Shown piece by piece: positions 53,777 to 63,124 of a stretch of DNA of 64,000 bases. Positions within the stretch are counted from its first letter, which is position 1. Each line of letters begins with the position of its first letter. The DNA comes from Pseudomonas defluvii (GTDB lineage Bacteria > Pseudomonadota > Gammaproteobacteria > Pseudomonadales > Pseudomonadaceae), in NCBI RefSeq assembly GCF_001695625.1, contig NZ_MBPN01000002.1:57438-121437 (forward strand), in the 5' to 3' direction. The notes beneath the pieces are model-generated. The model saw nothing but the letters and a program-made list of their open reading frames with translations. It was not told the DNA's origin and made no database searches. Made by a program: the position numbers and the translations under genes.

Positions 53777-54385
53777 ATGCCAATGACCTGTGCCGAACGC
53801 GGTGGCTACTATGAAGAGCGGCGCGACAAGGCGCTCGAACTCCTTGCAGTCAAGGGCTTCGGCCAGGTCAGCATGCGCGAACTGGCCAGCCACCTGGGCC
53901 TGACCGCAGGCTCGCTGTACCACCACTTCCCGAGCAAGCAGCACCTGCTGTTCGACCTGATCGAAGAGCTGTTCGAGGAGTTGCTGGCCACGCTGCAACC
54001 GCCACGGCGCAGCCGTGGCAGCAGCGAGGACTGGCTGACGAGCGTCATCGATGCGCACTGGCAGTTGCACCGCGAACGTCCGCTACAGTTTCGTCTGGCC
54101 GAGCGTGACCTGTGCTGCCTGACCGACGAGCAACAGGCCCGGATCAAGCACCTGCGCGATGACTACGAATGCCAGTTGCTGCGCCTGATCGCACCGACGG
54201 CGGCGCTGTCGAAGGCGGCACGGCAGGCGGCCGGCCATGCCATCGCGACACTGCTCAACAGTTTGCCGGGCTGGCTACAGTCGAGTGAATTGCCCGAAGC
54301 CCAGCGCCTGACGTTGATGCAGAACCTGCTGTTGGGCGCCATCGAGCGGACGCTGCACGATAGCGCTCAGGTGTGCGCTGCCTGA
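53777..54385 (+). CDS. TetR-family regulator
   Basis: A 202-aa regulator with TetR_N HTH at residues 12-60 (FGQVSMRELASHLGLTAGSLYHHFPSKQHLL split at Ser). The C-terminal ligand domain is unclassified. It starts 10 nt after hbd, so it is cotranscribed with bktB and hbd and probably tunes that operon in answer to an acyl-CoA. ATG 53783 is an alternative start. Confidence 0.85.
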   Translation: MPMTCAERGGYYEERRDKALELLAVKGFGQVSMRELASHLGLTAGSLYHHFPSKQHLLFDLIEELFEELLATLQPPRRSRGSSEDWLTSVIDAHWQLHRERPLQFRLAERDLCCLTDEQQARIKHLRDDYECQLLRLIAPTAALSKAARQAAGHAIATLLNSLPGWLQSSELPEAQRLTLMQNLLLGAIERTLHDSAQVCAA

Positions 54386-54390
54386 AGCAC

Positions 54391-54768
54391 TCAGGCGAGC
54401 AACTGTTGAATGCGCTCGCCCAGCGTATCGAGGTCGAAGGGCTTGGTCAGGATCGGCGCCGTGCGCGCAATGGCACTGCCGGACTCCAGAATTTCTTCGG
54501 GGTAGCCACTGATGAAGATCACTTTCAGCTCGGGCCGCAACTTCACCGCGGGCTCGGCAATATCGACCCCCGAGATCCCGCCCGGCAGACGAAAATCCGT
54601 GACCATCAGGTCCAGGTGCGGTTTGCTGGCAAGCATTTCAAACGCCTGCGCACCATCTTCGGCCACCAGTACCCGGTAACCTTCCCTGGCCAGATAATCG
54701 TGCAGCACCCTGCGGATCGCCGGCTCATCCTCGACGATCAGCACGACATCTTGTGCATCTTCACTCAT
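54391..54768 (-). CDS. CheY-like single-domain response regulator
   Basis: A 125-aa receiver: acidic pocket in VLIVEDEPAIRR, phospho-acceptor Asp in LMVTDFRLPGG, and Lys in ILTKPFDLDTL. No output domain. It lies 166 nt downstream of the CheR gene on the same strand, as part of the hybrid-kinase group. Its 3' end is 5 nt from the convergent tetR. Confidence 0.9.
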   Translation of the reverse strand: MSEDAQDVVLIVEDEPAIRRVLHDYLAREGYRVLVAEDGAQAFEMLASKPHLDLMVTDFRLPGGISGVDIAEPAVKLRPELKVIFISGYPEEILESGSAIARTAPILTKPFDLDTLGERIQQLLA

Positions 54769-54812
54769 ATCAACGCCTTGTTTTTCAATTCAATCGCTAT
54801 CCGACCCCAGCG

Positions 54813-54929
54813 TCAGGCAGAGGTTGCCTGCTGCCGGTCAATTTCCTGCACGTGGCGTGCCACCTGTAAGCGTACCGCAAAGGTCAGCGCCTCGCCTGCA
54901 CTCCTGTACGTCGATAACCCTGCCGTCAC
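54813..54929 (-). pseudogene. 38-codon relic between cheR and the receiver gene
   Basis: A short open frame in the gap (GTG 54929 to TGA 54813) ends EALTFAVRLQVARHVQEIDR then QQATSA. It has an amphipathic helical look and good codon use but no RBS, and reads like the C-terminal tail of a larger protein, possibly a CheB-type methylesterase or a kinase, removed by deletion. The link is only by position (CheR is commonly followed by CheB) and composition. Confidence 0.3.
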
Positions 54930-54934
54930 ACGGT

Positions 54935-55756
54935 TCAGGACTTGCGGTAGATTCGTTCGGCTTTGACCAACGCCTCGAAGCGCTCGCTATAACCCGAAAA
55001 GCTCAGGGTTTCCTTGCTGCCCAAGACCAGAAAACCACGGTGGCACAATGACTCGTGGAACAAACCCAGGGCCCGGTCCTGCAACGGCTTGTTGAAGTAG
55101 ATCAACACATTCCGGCACGAGATCAAGTGGGTCTCGGAAAATACGCTGTCAGTCGCCAGGCTATGATCGGCGAAGGTCACCTTCTCACGCAGGCTGCTGT
55201 CGAGTATCGCGCTGCCGTAGGCCGCCGTGTAGTAATCACTGAGCCTCTGCAGGCCTCCTGCCTTTTCATAGTTGCGCGCATACCGCTCCATCGCCTGCAT
55301 CGAATAGATACCCTGCCTGGCCCGCTCCAGTGAATACGGGTTGATGTCGGTTGCGTAGATGATCGAGCGCTCCAGCAGCCCCTCCTCACGCAACAGGATG
55401 GCCATGGAATACACCTCCTCACCCGTGCTGCAACCGGCGATCCAGAGTTTGATCGACGGCCAGGTACGCAACAACGGCACCACCTCCCGGCGCAATGCAA
55501 GGGCGTGCTCGGGATCACGGAACATCTCGCTGACCGGAATGGTCAAGTATTGCAATAACGCCATGAAGGCCGCGGGGTCCTGCAATACGCGCGCCTGCAA
55601 GGCCGCTACGGTCGCACAGCCGAACTGACGCAACGCGTGCTGTATCCGACGCGTGATAGAGGCGCCAGAGTAGTTGCGAAAGTCATAGCTGTACGTGAGG
55701 TAAATCGCCTCGATCAGCCCTTGAATCTCGATATCGGCACTGCACTCACTGGTCAA
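54935..55756 (-). CDS. CheR-type methyltransferase
   Basis: A 273-aa SAM-dependent methyltransferase. N-terminal CheR_N helices (FRNYSGASITRRIQHALRQ), then SAM motif IAGCSTGEEVYSMAILLRE, ATDINPYSLERARQGIY, and LISCRNVLIYFNKP. The start is uncertain: a TTG at 55756 overlaps the kinase stop (TTGA), with GGAG just upstream, and gives a normal N-terminus; a GTG at 55780 is possible. It methylates Glu in a receptor-type protein, here perhaps the hybrid kinase's signalling arm. Confidence 0.85.
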   Translation of the reverse strand: MTSECSADIEIQGLIEAIYLTYSYDFRNYSGASITRRIQHALRQFGCATVAALQARVLQDPAAFMALLQYLTIPVSEMFRDPEHALALRREVVPLLRTWPSIKLWIAGCSTGEEVYSMAILLREEGLLERSIIYATDINPYSLERARQGIYSMQAMERYARNYEKAGGLQRLSDYYTAAYGSAILDSSLREKVTFADHSLATDSVFSETHLISCRNVLIYFNKPLQDRALGLFHESLCHRGFLVLGSKETLSFSGYSERFEALVKAERIYRKS

Positions 55757-58700
55757 ATGCGCTCCAGATGCGGCAACCACACGCGAATCAGCGAGAACAA
55801 TCGCTCCAGCTCTATCGGCTTGGCCAGGTAGTCGTTGGCACCGGCCTGCAGGCAGCGTTGCTGATCATCCTTCATCGCCTTGGCCGTCACGGCGATGATC
55901 GGCAACTTGCGCCAGCGGGGGTCTTTGCGAATCAATCGGGTTGCCTCATAGCCATCCATTTCCGGCATCATCACGTCCATCAAGACCAGATCGATAGCCT
56001 CGTTCTGCTCTAGCCTGTCGATGGCCTCGCGGCCATTACGGCCAACCTCGACAATGGCCCCCTTCTGCTCCAATGCACTGGTCAAGGCGAAGATATTGCG
56101 AACGTCGTCGTCAACCAGAAGCACCGTGCGCCCCTCGAACACCCGGTCGCGGCTGCGCGCGGTCTTGAGCATGCGCTGGCGCTCGTGGGACAACTGCGAT
56201 TCGACCTTGTGCAGAAACAGCGTTACTTCGTCGAGCAGGCGCTCTGGAGAACGTGCGCCCTTGATGATGATCGAGCGCGAGTACTTGAGCAGGTTGGCCT
56301 CTTCATCGCGGCTCAGGTTGCGCCCGGTATAGACGATCACCGGCGGGAAGGCCCGGATACTGTCCTCGGCCATGCGCTGAAGCAGCTCATTGCCCTGCAT
56401 GTCAGGCAACTTGAGGTCGATGATCATGCAATCGTAGACCTGCTCGCGCAGCAATTCGAGGGCGTCCTGGGCCATGCCGACCGCCGTGATTTCGATATCC
56501 TCATCGCCGATCAGTCGGGCAATGCTGTCACGTTGCAGGTCGTCATCTTCGACCAGCAGGATGTGCTTGAGCTTCTGGGTCAGCGTGGCCTCCAGCCGGC
56601 CAAACACCGCCTTGAGCTGTTCTCGACTGGCCGGTTTTACCGCATAACCAATCGCCCCCATGTGCAGCGCCGCCTCGACGCGGTCCTCCACCGAGATCAC
56701 ATGAACCGGGATATGCCGGGTGAGCGCCTGTTCCTTGAGCCGTTGCAACACCGTCAACCCGGAGTGATCCGGCAGGCGCATGTCCAGCAATATGGCATCG
56801 GGCACATAACTGACGGCCAGGTCGAACCCTTCATCGGCCGCGTGCGCCACCAAGCAGCTGTAGCCCAGTTCATGGGCCAGATCGAAGAGGATGCGAGCGA
56901 AGTCCGGCTCGTCTTCAATCACCAGAATGCAACGTTTGCTGAACGGCGCTAGCTGGCGGTCATCAGCAAAACCTGGCGCGCGCGGCACTGCCTCTGGCGC
57001 CGCACAATCAGCCTGAACCGGCACAACGGATGAACGGATGATAACCGGCGAAACGGTTTGCTCGACAATCGGCTCGTAGCGCTCCGGAAGGATCAGGGCG
57101 AACTCACTGCCCTCCCCCAAACGGCTTTCGACGCTGATCTGGCCACCCAGCAACTGGGCCAGGTCGCGAGAAATCGAAAGCCCAAGGCCCGTGCCGCCAT
57201 AGCGCCGGTTGGTGGTGCCATCGGCCTGGTGAAAGGCCTCAAAGATGGTCTGCTGCTGATGGGCCGCAATACCGATACCACTGTCGCGGACACGAAAAAC
57301 AATCCCCTCGCCCGCCTGTCGAGCAATGCTCAGGTTGACCTCGCCATGTTCGGTGAACTTCACCGCATTGGACAGCAGGTTCTTGAGGATCTGCTCCAGG
57401 CGTTGGTGGTCGGTGTAAAGGGCTTTTGGGGCCGTGGCGTCGACGTTGATACTGAAGCCCAAGCCCTTGTGCTCAGCCAGCGGCTCGAACAGCTGGCGCA
57501 AGCGCTCGGTCAGGCCCTCGACCTGAGTGGTCTCCGGGCGCACCTCAAGCTTGCCGGCCTCGACCTTGGCAATGTCGAGGATGTCATTGATCAAATTGAG
57601 CAGATCATTGCCGGCCGAATAGATCGACTCGGCAAACTTCACCTGTTCTTCGCTGAGGTTTCCCTGTTCATTCTCTGCAAGCAACCGGGCCAGAATCAGC
57701 GAACTGTTCAATGGCGTGCGCAGCTCATGGGACATATTGGCAAGAAACTCGGATTTGTACTGGCTTGAACGCTGCAGCGCTTCGGCACGTTGCTCCAGCT
57801 CGATCTGAGCCTCGTTCAGCTCAGCGTTCTTGCGGTCCAGCGTGTCGCGCTGAAGGGCAAGCGCTTCGGTGCGCTCCGCCAGTTGCTCATTGGTTTGCTC
57901 CAACTCTGCCTGCTGGGCCTCCAAATACGCCTGTGACTCCTTGAGCACACGTGACTGTTCTTCCAGTTCCTCGTTGGCGGATTTCAGTTCTTCCTGCTGA
58001 ACCTGCAGCTCCTCATTGAGCAACTGGGTTTCAGCCAGCACTTCCTGCAAGCGCTGTCGATATCGGGCGCTCTCGATCGAAATGCCCAGGTTATTGGCCA
58101 CCCGCTCCAGCAACTCGACATCACGCGGCTCCAGCGGACGCAGGAAGCCCAGTTCGACAACACCATTGATCTGCCCATCATTGCGGGTCGGGGCTACCAG
58201 AACGCTGTGTGGCGAACCTTCACCCAGCCCGGAGCTGACCCGCAGGTAGTCACCCGGCAAGTCGTCCAGACGCAACACGCGTTCCTGCAGCACCGCCTGG
58301 GCCACCATGCCCTCATTGCTGCCGATCAGTTGCTCCTGCTGTTCTTGCTCTCGGGGCAGGCCATAGGACGCCACGCGACGCAAGTGGCCCTGTGCATCAC
58401 GAACATACAGCGCCGCGACCACCGTCCCCAGATACTCGGCAAAAAACTGCAGGGCGTTGCGTCCCAGCAACGGCAAGCTCAACTGCCCCAGCAGTTGTTC
58501 GGCCAGGCGGGTCTGTCCCGTGCGCAGCCAGGCCTCTTGCTGCAGGCTCAATGCACTGCGTTGTTGAGCTTCAAGGTTACTGTTGTAACTGCTGGACAAC
58601 CCCAACAGATCGCGCCGACCAAAATAGGCCAGCATGCCACTGAGCAACACAACGAAGCCCAGGTACAGCGAAATCGAAGCCACCGTCGTGCTCTGCACGC

Positions 58701-59235
58701 GATCGCTGCGCGCTTGGCGCAGTTGCTGCTCGGTGGACACGAAGGCCTCATACTCCTGGCGGATCTGGTCGGTCAGGCGCTTGCCGTGCCCCGCCCGCAT
58801 CGCCTCGACATAAGCACCTCCGCTGCGTCGCAAGTCGATCATATGCTCGGCAAAGCGATTCCACTCGGCTTGCAGGGACTTTATCCGAGCCACCCGTTCA
58901 ACCTGTTGAGTGTTGTTCGACACCAGTGCCTGCAGCGAAGCCAGGTCGGCGTCTATCCTGGGTTTGGCCACGCTGTAGGGTTCGAGAAAATGCTCATCAC
59001 CGGCAATCAGGAACCCACGCAGCCCGGTCTCCATGTCGATGGACAGCTTGATCGACTCATTGGCACTGTTGATCACCCGGTCGGTATGCTCCACCCACTG
59101 GATCACTGACAGCAAGTAGCTGATGACGGCAACAAACACCACCGCGCTGAGCAATCCAACGCCCAACGGCAAGCTGATATTACGACCCAGGAGCTTGCGA
59201 AAACTCCGCTGGTCGATTGCGGTTGGCTGAATCAT
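55753..59235 (-). CDS. CHASE3/GAF hybrid sensor histidine kinase with three receiver domains
   Basis: A 1160-aa kinase. Two membrane segments (about residues 20-40 and 180-200) flank a CHASE3 domain (VINSANESIKLSIDMETGLR). A GAF domain (residues 230-370) is followed by a long coiled coil (residues 380-485), HisKA with phospho-His503 in ANMSHELRTPLNSS, and HATPase_c with NLLSNAVKFTEHG and GTGLGLSISRDLAQLLGG. Three receivers follow, with phospho-Asp in AILLDMRLPDHSG, CMIIDLKLPDMQG and LVLMDVMMPEMDG. Met 59235 is preferred, though an earlier Met exists 23 codons upstream. It is coupled to CheR by TTGA overlap. Confidence 0.92.
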   Translation of the reverse strand: MIQPTAIDQRSFRKLLGRNISLPLGVGLLSAVVFVAVISYLLSVIQWVEHTDRVINSANESIKLSIDMETGLRGFLIAGDEHFLEPYSVAKPRIDADLASLQALVSNNTQQVERVARIKSLQAEWNRFAEHMIDLRRSGGAYVEAMRAGHGKRLTDQIRQEYEAFVSTEQQLRQARSDRVQSTTVASISLYLGFVVLLSGMLAYFGRRDLLGLSSSYNSNLEAQQRSALSLQQEAWLRTGQTRLAEQLLGQLSLPLLGRNALQFFAEYLGTVVAALYVRDAQGHLRRVASYGLPREQEQQEQLIGSNEGMVAQAVLQERVLRLDDLPGDYLRVSSGLGEGSPHSVLVAPTRNDGQINGVVELGFLRPLEPRDVELLERVANNLGISIESARYRQRLQEVLAETQLLNEELQVQQEELKSANEELEEQSRVLKESQAYLEAQQAELEQTNEQLAERTEALALQRDTLDRKNAELNEAQIELEQRAEALQRSSQYKSEFLANMSHELRTPLNSSLILARLLAENEQGNLSEEQVKFAESIYSAGNDLLNLINDILDIAKVEAGKLEVRPETTQVEGLTERLRQLFEPLAEHKGLGFSINVDATAPKALYTDHQRLEQILKNLLSNAVKFTEHGEVNLSIARQAGEGIVFRVRDSGIGIAAHQQQTIFEAFHQADGTTNRRYGGTGLGLSISRDLAQLLGGQISVESRLGEGSEFALILPERYEPIVEQTVSPVIIRSSVVPVQADCAAPEAVPRAPGFADDRQLAPFSKRCILVIEDEPDFARILFDLAHELGYSCLVAHAADEGFDLAVSYVPDAILLDMRLPDHSGLTVLQRLKEQALTRHIPVHVISVEDRVEAALHMGAIGYAVKPASREQLKAVFGRLEATLTQKLKHILLVEDDDLQRDSIARLIGDEDIEITAVGMAQDALELLREQVYDCMIIDLKLPDMQGNELLQRMAEDSIRAFPPVIVYTGRNLSRDEEANLLKYSRSIIIKGARSPERLLDEVTLFLHKVESQLSHERQRMLKTARSRDRVFEGRTVLLVDDDVRNIFALTSALEQKGAIVEVGRNGREAIDRLEQNEAIDLVLMDVMMPEMDGYEATRLIRKDPRWRKLPIIAVTAKAMKDDQQRCLQAGANDYLAKPIELERLFSLIRVWLPHLERI

Positions 59236-59479
59236 CCTTAAAAAGCCCCCGTAACGGTGTATCAGGACAAGAGAGTCTGGCGTTCTCTCGAGTAATAGTT
59301 CCATTTTTGCAATCGTGCTGTAACGCAACGCACTCGCCAGGGCTGGAGTCTAACCGCTAGAACCCTTGAGCAGCATAGAAAGCGTGCCTTTCAGACAGAT
59401 TACCGACAATCGCTGCGTGCCCACGTCGGCAGGCTGCACTGTGGTTAAATACGCACTTTTCGCTGAAGGCCGATCGCTC

Positions 59480-60781
59480 ATGCCCGCATCACCGCTCAAG
59501 GTTCTCGTTATTGGTTATGTCTGGCCGGAACCGCGCTCGTCAGCCGCTGGCGGGCACATGATGCAGATCCTCGAGAGTTTTCTTGAACGCGGCTGGCAAA
59601 TCACCTTCAGCAGCCCGGCCACCGTTGGCGAGCACAAGGCGGACCTTGCCGCACTGGGCATTGCCGAACAGGCCATCGTGCTCAATTGCAGCAGTTTCGA
59701 CCATTTTGTCGCGGAACTGGCACCAGATGTCGTGCTGTTCGACCGCTTCATGATGGAGGAGCAGTTTGGCTGGCGTGTCGAGAAACACTGCCCTGCGGCG
59801 CTGCGCGTGCTGGAAACCTCTGACCTGCAAAGCCTGCGCGATGCCCGTCAACAGCTGTTGCGCCGCCGCTTGATCGAGGGCCTGGACAGCAACGACTTCA
59901 GCGCACTGTTTGCCACCACGAGCGCGACCCTTTACCGCCACATGGCCAACGCCGACCTGACCCAACGTGAAGTGGCCGCGATCTACCGCAGCGACCTGAG
60001 CCTGATGATCTCGGATGCAGAAATCGACCTGTTGACCGCGCATTTCGGTGTTCCACCCGCGCTGCTGCACTGGTGCCCGCTGATGCTCGATCAACCGGCA
60101 ACCCCTGCACGAGGTTTTGCCGAACGCGCGCACTTTCTCAGCATCGGCAACTTCCGCCACGCCCCGAACTGGGACGCCGTGCTCTGGATGAAGCACAGCC
60201 TGTGGCCGATGATCCGTCGGCAACTGCCGCAGGCCCAACTGCATGTCCACGGCGCCTACACCCCGCCCAAAGCCACCGCATTGCACAACCCGGCGCAAGG
60301 CTTTCATGTACTGAACTGGGCCGAAGATGCCCTGGAGGTCATGAGCGCCGCACGCCTGTGCCTGGCGCCTCTGCGCTTCGGCGCCGGGATCAAGGGCAAA
60401 CTGACCGATGCCATGCTCTGCGGCACCCCCAGCGTCACCACCCCGATAGGGGCCGAAGCCATGCACGGAGCCCTACCCTGGCCTGGCGCTGTTGAAGTCA
60501 CCGCCGAAGCGCTGGCCGAAGCGGCCGTGCAGTTGTACCAGGACGAAGCCCGCTGGAACGCGGCACAACAGGCATGCACGCCGCTCATTGCAGCCCGCTT
60601 TGATCGGCGCATTCACGCGACCGCGCTAGTCGAGCGAATCGAACAAACCCTGGCCGACCTGCCACAACAACGCCTGAACAACTTCACCGGCGCCATGCTT
60701 CGTCATCACCAGCACAAAAGCACCCAGTACATGGCCCAGTGGATCGAAGCGAAAAACCGCTTACCGACACAGGCCTCATAA
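59480..60781 (+). CDS. Glycosyltransferase family 4-type
   Basis: A 433-aa GT-B enzyme. The N-terminal half begins LKVLVIGYVWPEPRSSAAGG; the C-terminal half has FLSIGNFRHAPNWDAVLWM and the nucleotide-sugar region LAPLRFGAGIKGKLTDAMLCG then GAEAMHG. Acceptor and sugar are unknown. It stands alone, divergent from the hybrid kinase by 244 nt, and has a terminator after it. ATG 59480 begins the family's first strand. Confidence 0.82.
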   Translation: MPASPLKVLVIGYVWPEPRSSAAGGHMMQILESFLERGWQITFSSPATVGEHKADLAALGIAEQAIVLNCSSFDHFVAELAPDVVLFDRFMMEEQFGWRVEKHCPAALRVLETSDLQSLRDARQQLLRRRLIEGLDSNDFSALFATTSATLYRHMANADLTQREVAAIYRSDLSLMISDAEIDLLTAHFGVPPALLHWCPLMLDQPATPARGFAERAHFLSIGNFRHAPNWDAVLWMKHSLWPMIRRQLPQAQLHVHGAYTPPKATALHNPAQGFHVLNWAEDALEVMSAARLCLAPLRFGAGIKGKLTDAMLCGTPSVTTPIGAEAMHGALPWPGAVEVTAEALAEAAVQLYQDEARWNAAQQACTPLIAARFDRRIHATALVERIEQTLADLPQQRLNNFTGAMLRHHQHKSTQYMAQWIEAKNRLPTQAS

Positions 60782-60803
60782 CTGTCGCGCAGCGACAGGC
60801 CCC

Positions 60804-60842
60804 AAGGCGATCACTGAGCCCCTTCACAGCGATCGCCTTTTC
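60804..60842 (+). terminator. Terminator after the glycosyltransferase gene
   Basis: AAGGCGATC (60804-60812) and GATCGCCTT (60831-60839) form a perfect 9-bp stem followed by TTTC. The loop is 18 nt. Confidence 0.75.
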
Positions 60843-60921
60843 GGAAAGGTCCTACAACAAGTCGTCGGTCCAATCTGCTAGCGTCCAAACCTCTGGCCTT
60901 GAGGCCCTTGGGGATGCTGCC

Positions 60922-61926
60922 GTGTTCTGCCTGCCAACGACTCAATTACTGTTTCCAGTTGCAGTCCTGCTGTTACTGACCGGCTGTCAGGCCCAATCCC
61001 TGCCGTTGCCCAAGAGCGAAAAGCTCACCGCCGAAAAAGTCGCGCAGATCGCGACGACCATCGACCAGACCTACCCGAAGCTGTCCACCGACATACGCAC
61101 CCAACTGCTCAATACCGTGGTGCAGTCGCTGGACAATATGGTGTTTGTCGAAGGCGGTGAGTTTCAGATGGGGGATTTCGGCTGGAAGTGTAACTACGAC
61201 CCCAGTAACATGTGTGAGTGGCCGTGCGGGGTTGAGCCAGAGCGGTTGTGCAACATCAGCATGGATGGGGATGATGATTTTGTTCATCCGGTTAAGTTGA
61301 GCGGCTACTACCTTTCAAAATTTCAGACCACGATAAAAGACTTCGATCTGTTTTTTATTGCTCAAGGCAAACCGCTGTATGACGCGGAAAATCGCAAGCG
61401 TGAGGATATACAGTTCCTGTACAAACCCGACTTGCCTGCACCCACTCAACGCTGGCAGGAGGCCAAAGACTATTGTGGTTGGCTCGCAAAGCTCAGTGGA
61501 TACCCGGTAGATTTACCCACCGAAGCTCAGTGGGAATACGCTGCACGCAGTCGCGGCCAGTACGTGTTTTTTCCTACTGACAATGGCGGCTTGGACTATG
61601 GGCGTAACTTCCCAGCACCACACGAGCGCCATACGTTTGCCGTGGACAGTTATGTACCCAACCCGCTCGGGCTCTACAACATGTCAGGAAACGCTACTGA
61701 CTGGGTCAATGACTGGTTCGATGAGGACTATTACCGAAACTCGCCCCTGGAAGACCCCAAAGGACCTGATTCAGGGACGCAAAAAATTCGCCGAGGCACT
61801 GATGTTGGTGATGACCCTTTAATTACGGGAAACACCGTACGAAGATTTCCTTATGATCCTGTCAGAAGAGGCTACTTTCCAGGAACTGGTTTTCGCTGCT
61901 CCGTACAGTCCCATCAGCCTCTCTAA
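60922..61926 (+). CDS. SUMF1/formylglycine-generating-enzyme-fold lipoprotein, copy 1
   Basis: A 334-aa protein. Residues 1-22 form a lipoprotein signal with lipobox LLTGC (Cys22). A helical linker (KVAQIATTIDQTYPKLST) leads into a SUMF1 fold: FVEGGEFQMGDFG, DLPTEAQWEYAAR, GLYNMSGNATDWVNDWFDE and a GFRC end. A Cys-rich insert follows the first motif (KCNYDPSNMCEWPCGVEPER plus one more Cys). The first of the two catalytic Cys of true formylglycine enzymes is missing (RGTDVGDD replaces RGGSWxC), so it is probably not an active FGE. Start is GTG 60922. No terminal Ser/Asp rule-out for the inner membrane is seen at position 2 (Gln), so it should reach the outer membrane. Confidence 0.8.
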   Translation: MFCLPTTQLLFPVAVLLLLTGCQAQSLPLPKSEKLTAEKVAQIATTIDQTYPKLSTDIRTQLLNTVVQSLDNMVFVEGGEFQMGDFGWKCNYDPSNMCEWPCGVEPERLCNISMDGDDDFVHPVKLSGYYLSKFQTTIKDFDLFFIAQGKPLYDAENRKREDIQFLYKPDLPAPTQRWQEAKDYCGWLAKLSGYPVDLPTEAQWEYAARSRGQYVFFPTDNGGLDYGRNFPAPHERHTFAVDSYVPNPLGLYNMSGNATDWVNDWFDEDYYRNSPLEDPKGPDSGTQKIRRGTDVGDDPLITGNTVRRFPYDPVRRGYFPGTGFRCSVQSHQPL

Positions 61927-62068
61927 AACCATGCGCCTATAGTTACCTTCGCTATCCATGCATGCACATTCGCTGGTAGCGGAGTTTGGGAAAGGTCCTA
62001 CATCCAGCCACTGACTGGATCTGCTAGCGTCCTAGCTTTTCTGACGCTTGACCCACAGGGATGCTGCC

Positions 62069-63073
62069 ATGTTCTACCTGCCCACTGTCCGCGTACTTCT
62101 GCCCGCCTGCGCACTGCTGCTACTGACCGGCTGTCAGGCCCAATCCCTGCCATTGCCCAAGAGCGAAAAACTCTCTGCGGAAAAAGTCGCGCAGATCGCG
62201 ACGACCATCGACCAGACCTACCCGAAGCTGTCCACCGACGTACGCGCCCAACTGCTCAACACCGTGGTGCAGTCGCTGGACAATATGGTGTTTGTCGAAG
62301 GCGGCGAGTTTCAGATGGGGGATTTTGGCTGGAAGTGTGACTATGACCCGAGCAATATGTGTGAATGGCCGTGTGGGGTTGAGCCAGAGCGGTTGTGCCC
62401 GATCAGCTTTCGCAACAATGATGACTTTGTTCACCCGGTAAAGCTGAGCAGCTACTATTTTTCAAAATTCCAGACCACGATACGCGATTTCGATCTGTAT
62501 TTTATTGCTCAAGGCAAGCCGCTGTATGACGCAGAAGATCGTAAGCGTGAGGACCTACAGTTCCTGTATAAACCCGATAACCCCGCGCCGCCCAAAAGCT
62601 GGGATGAAGCTAAGGGTTACTGCAGTTGGCTGGGTACGCTGAGTGGTTACCCAGTAGATTTACCCAGCGAAGCACAGTGGGAATATGCTGCTCGCAACCG
62701 TGGTCAGTATGTTTTTTTTGCTACCGATAACGGTGGTTTGGACTATGGGCGAAATTTTCCTCACCCCGACGAATCGCTCACCTTTGCTGTTGACCGTTTT
62801 GTACCCAACCCCCTGGGAATTTACAACCTTTCCGGCAACGCCGTTGACTGGGTTAATGATTGGTATAGTGAGGATTATTACCGTAACTCTCCACTGGAGA
62901 ACCCAACCGGTCCAGAGACCGGCACGTTACGCATCCATAGAGGTTCGTACTATGGTGAAGGCCCGTTAATATCTGCAAGCACTGTTCGGCGCTGGGGTGA
63001 TGATCCGGTCAAAAATGGATACTTGCCAGGATTCGGCTTCCGCTGTTCCGTGCAATCCGATCAACCACTCTGA
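62069..63073 (+). CDS. SUMF1/formylglycine-generating-enzyme-fold lipoprotein, copy 2
   Basis: Also 334 aa, with lipobox Cys22 and the same linker and Cys-rich insert (KCDYDPSNMCEWPCGVEPER). It diverges after about residue 150: GIYNLSGNAVDWVNDWYSED and IHRGSYYGEGPLIS near the end, closer to the normal RGGS motif than copy 1 but still without the first catalytic Cys. ATG 62069 follows CAGGGATG. GC falls in the last third. The gene ends 51 nt from the convergent VasX-like gene. Confidence 0.8.
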   Translation: MFYLPTVRVLLPACALLLLTGCQAQSLPLPKSEKLSAEKVAQIATTIDQTYPKLSTDVRAQLLNTVVQSLDNMVFVEGGEFQMGDFGWKCDYDPSNMCEWPCGVEPERLCPISFRNNDDFVHPVKLSSYYFSKFQTTIRDFDLYFIAQGKPLYDAEDRKREDLQFLYKPDNPAPPKSWDEAKGYCSWLGTLSGYPVDLPSEAQWEYAARNRGQYVFFATDNGGLDYGRNFPHPDESLTFAVDRFVPNPLGIYNLSGNAVDWVNDWYSEDYYRNSPLENPTGPETGTLRIHRGSYYGEGPLISASTVRRWGDDPVKNGYLPGFGFRCSVQSDQPL

Positions 63074-63124
63074 ATCTAAGTGGCATACAAGGGCGCAATT
63101 ATCCGCCCTTGTCAATTTCAGCGT

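Larger units (their letters stand above)
60843..63073 (+). repeat. Tandem duplication of a SUMF1-lipoprotein gene with its promoter
   Basis: Two units about 1.15 kb apart share not only the coding sequence but also the upstream region: GGAAAGGTCCTACA at 60843 and 61989, ATCTGCTAGCGTCC about 30 nt on, and GGGATGCTGCC just before each start. The first about 150 codons are nearly identical; the last third has drifted and has lower GC. Confidence 0.85.
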
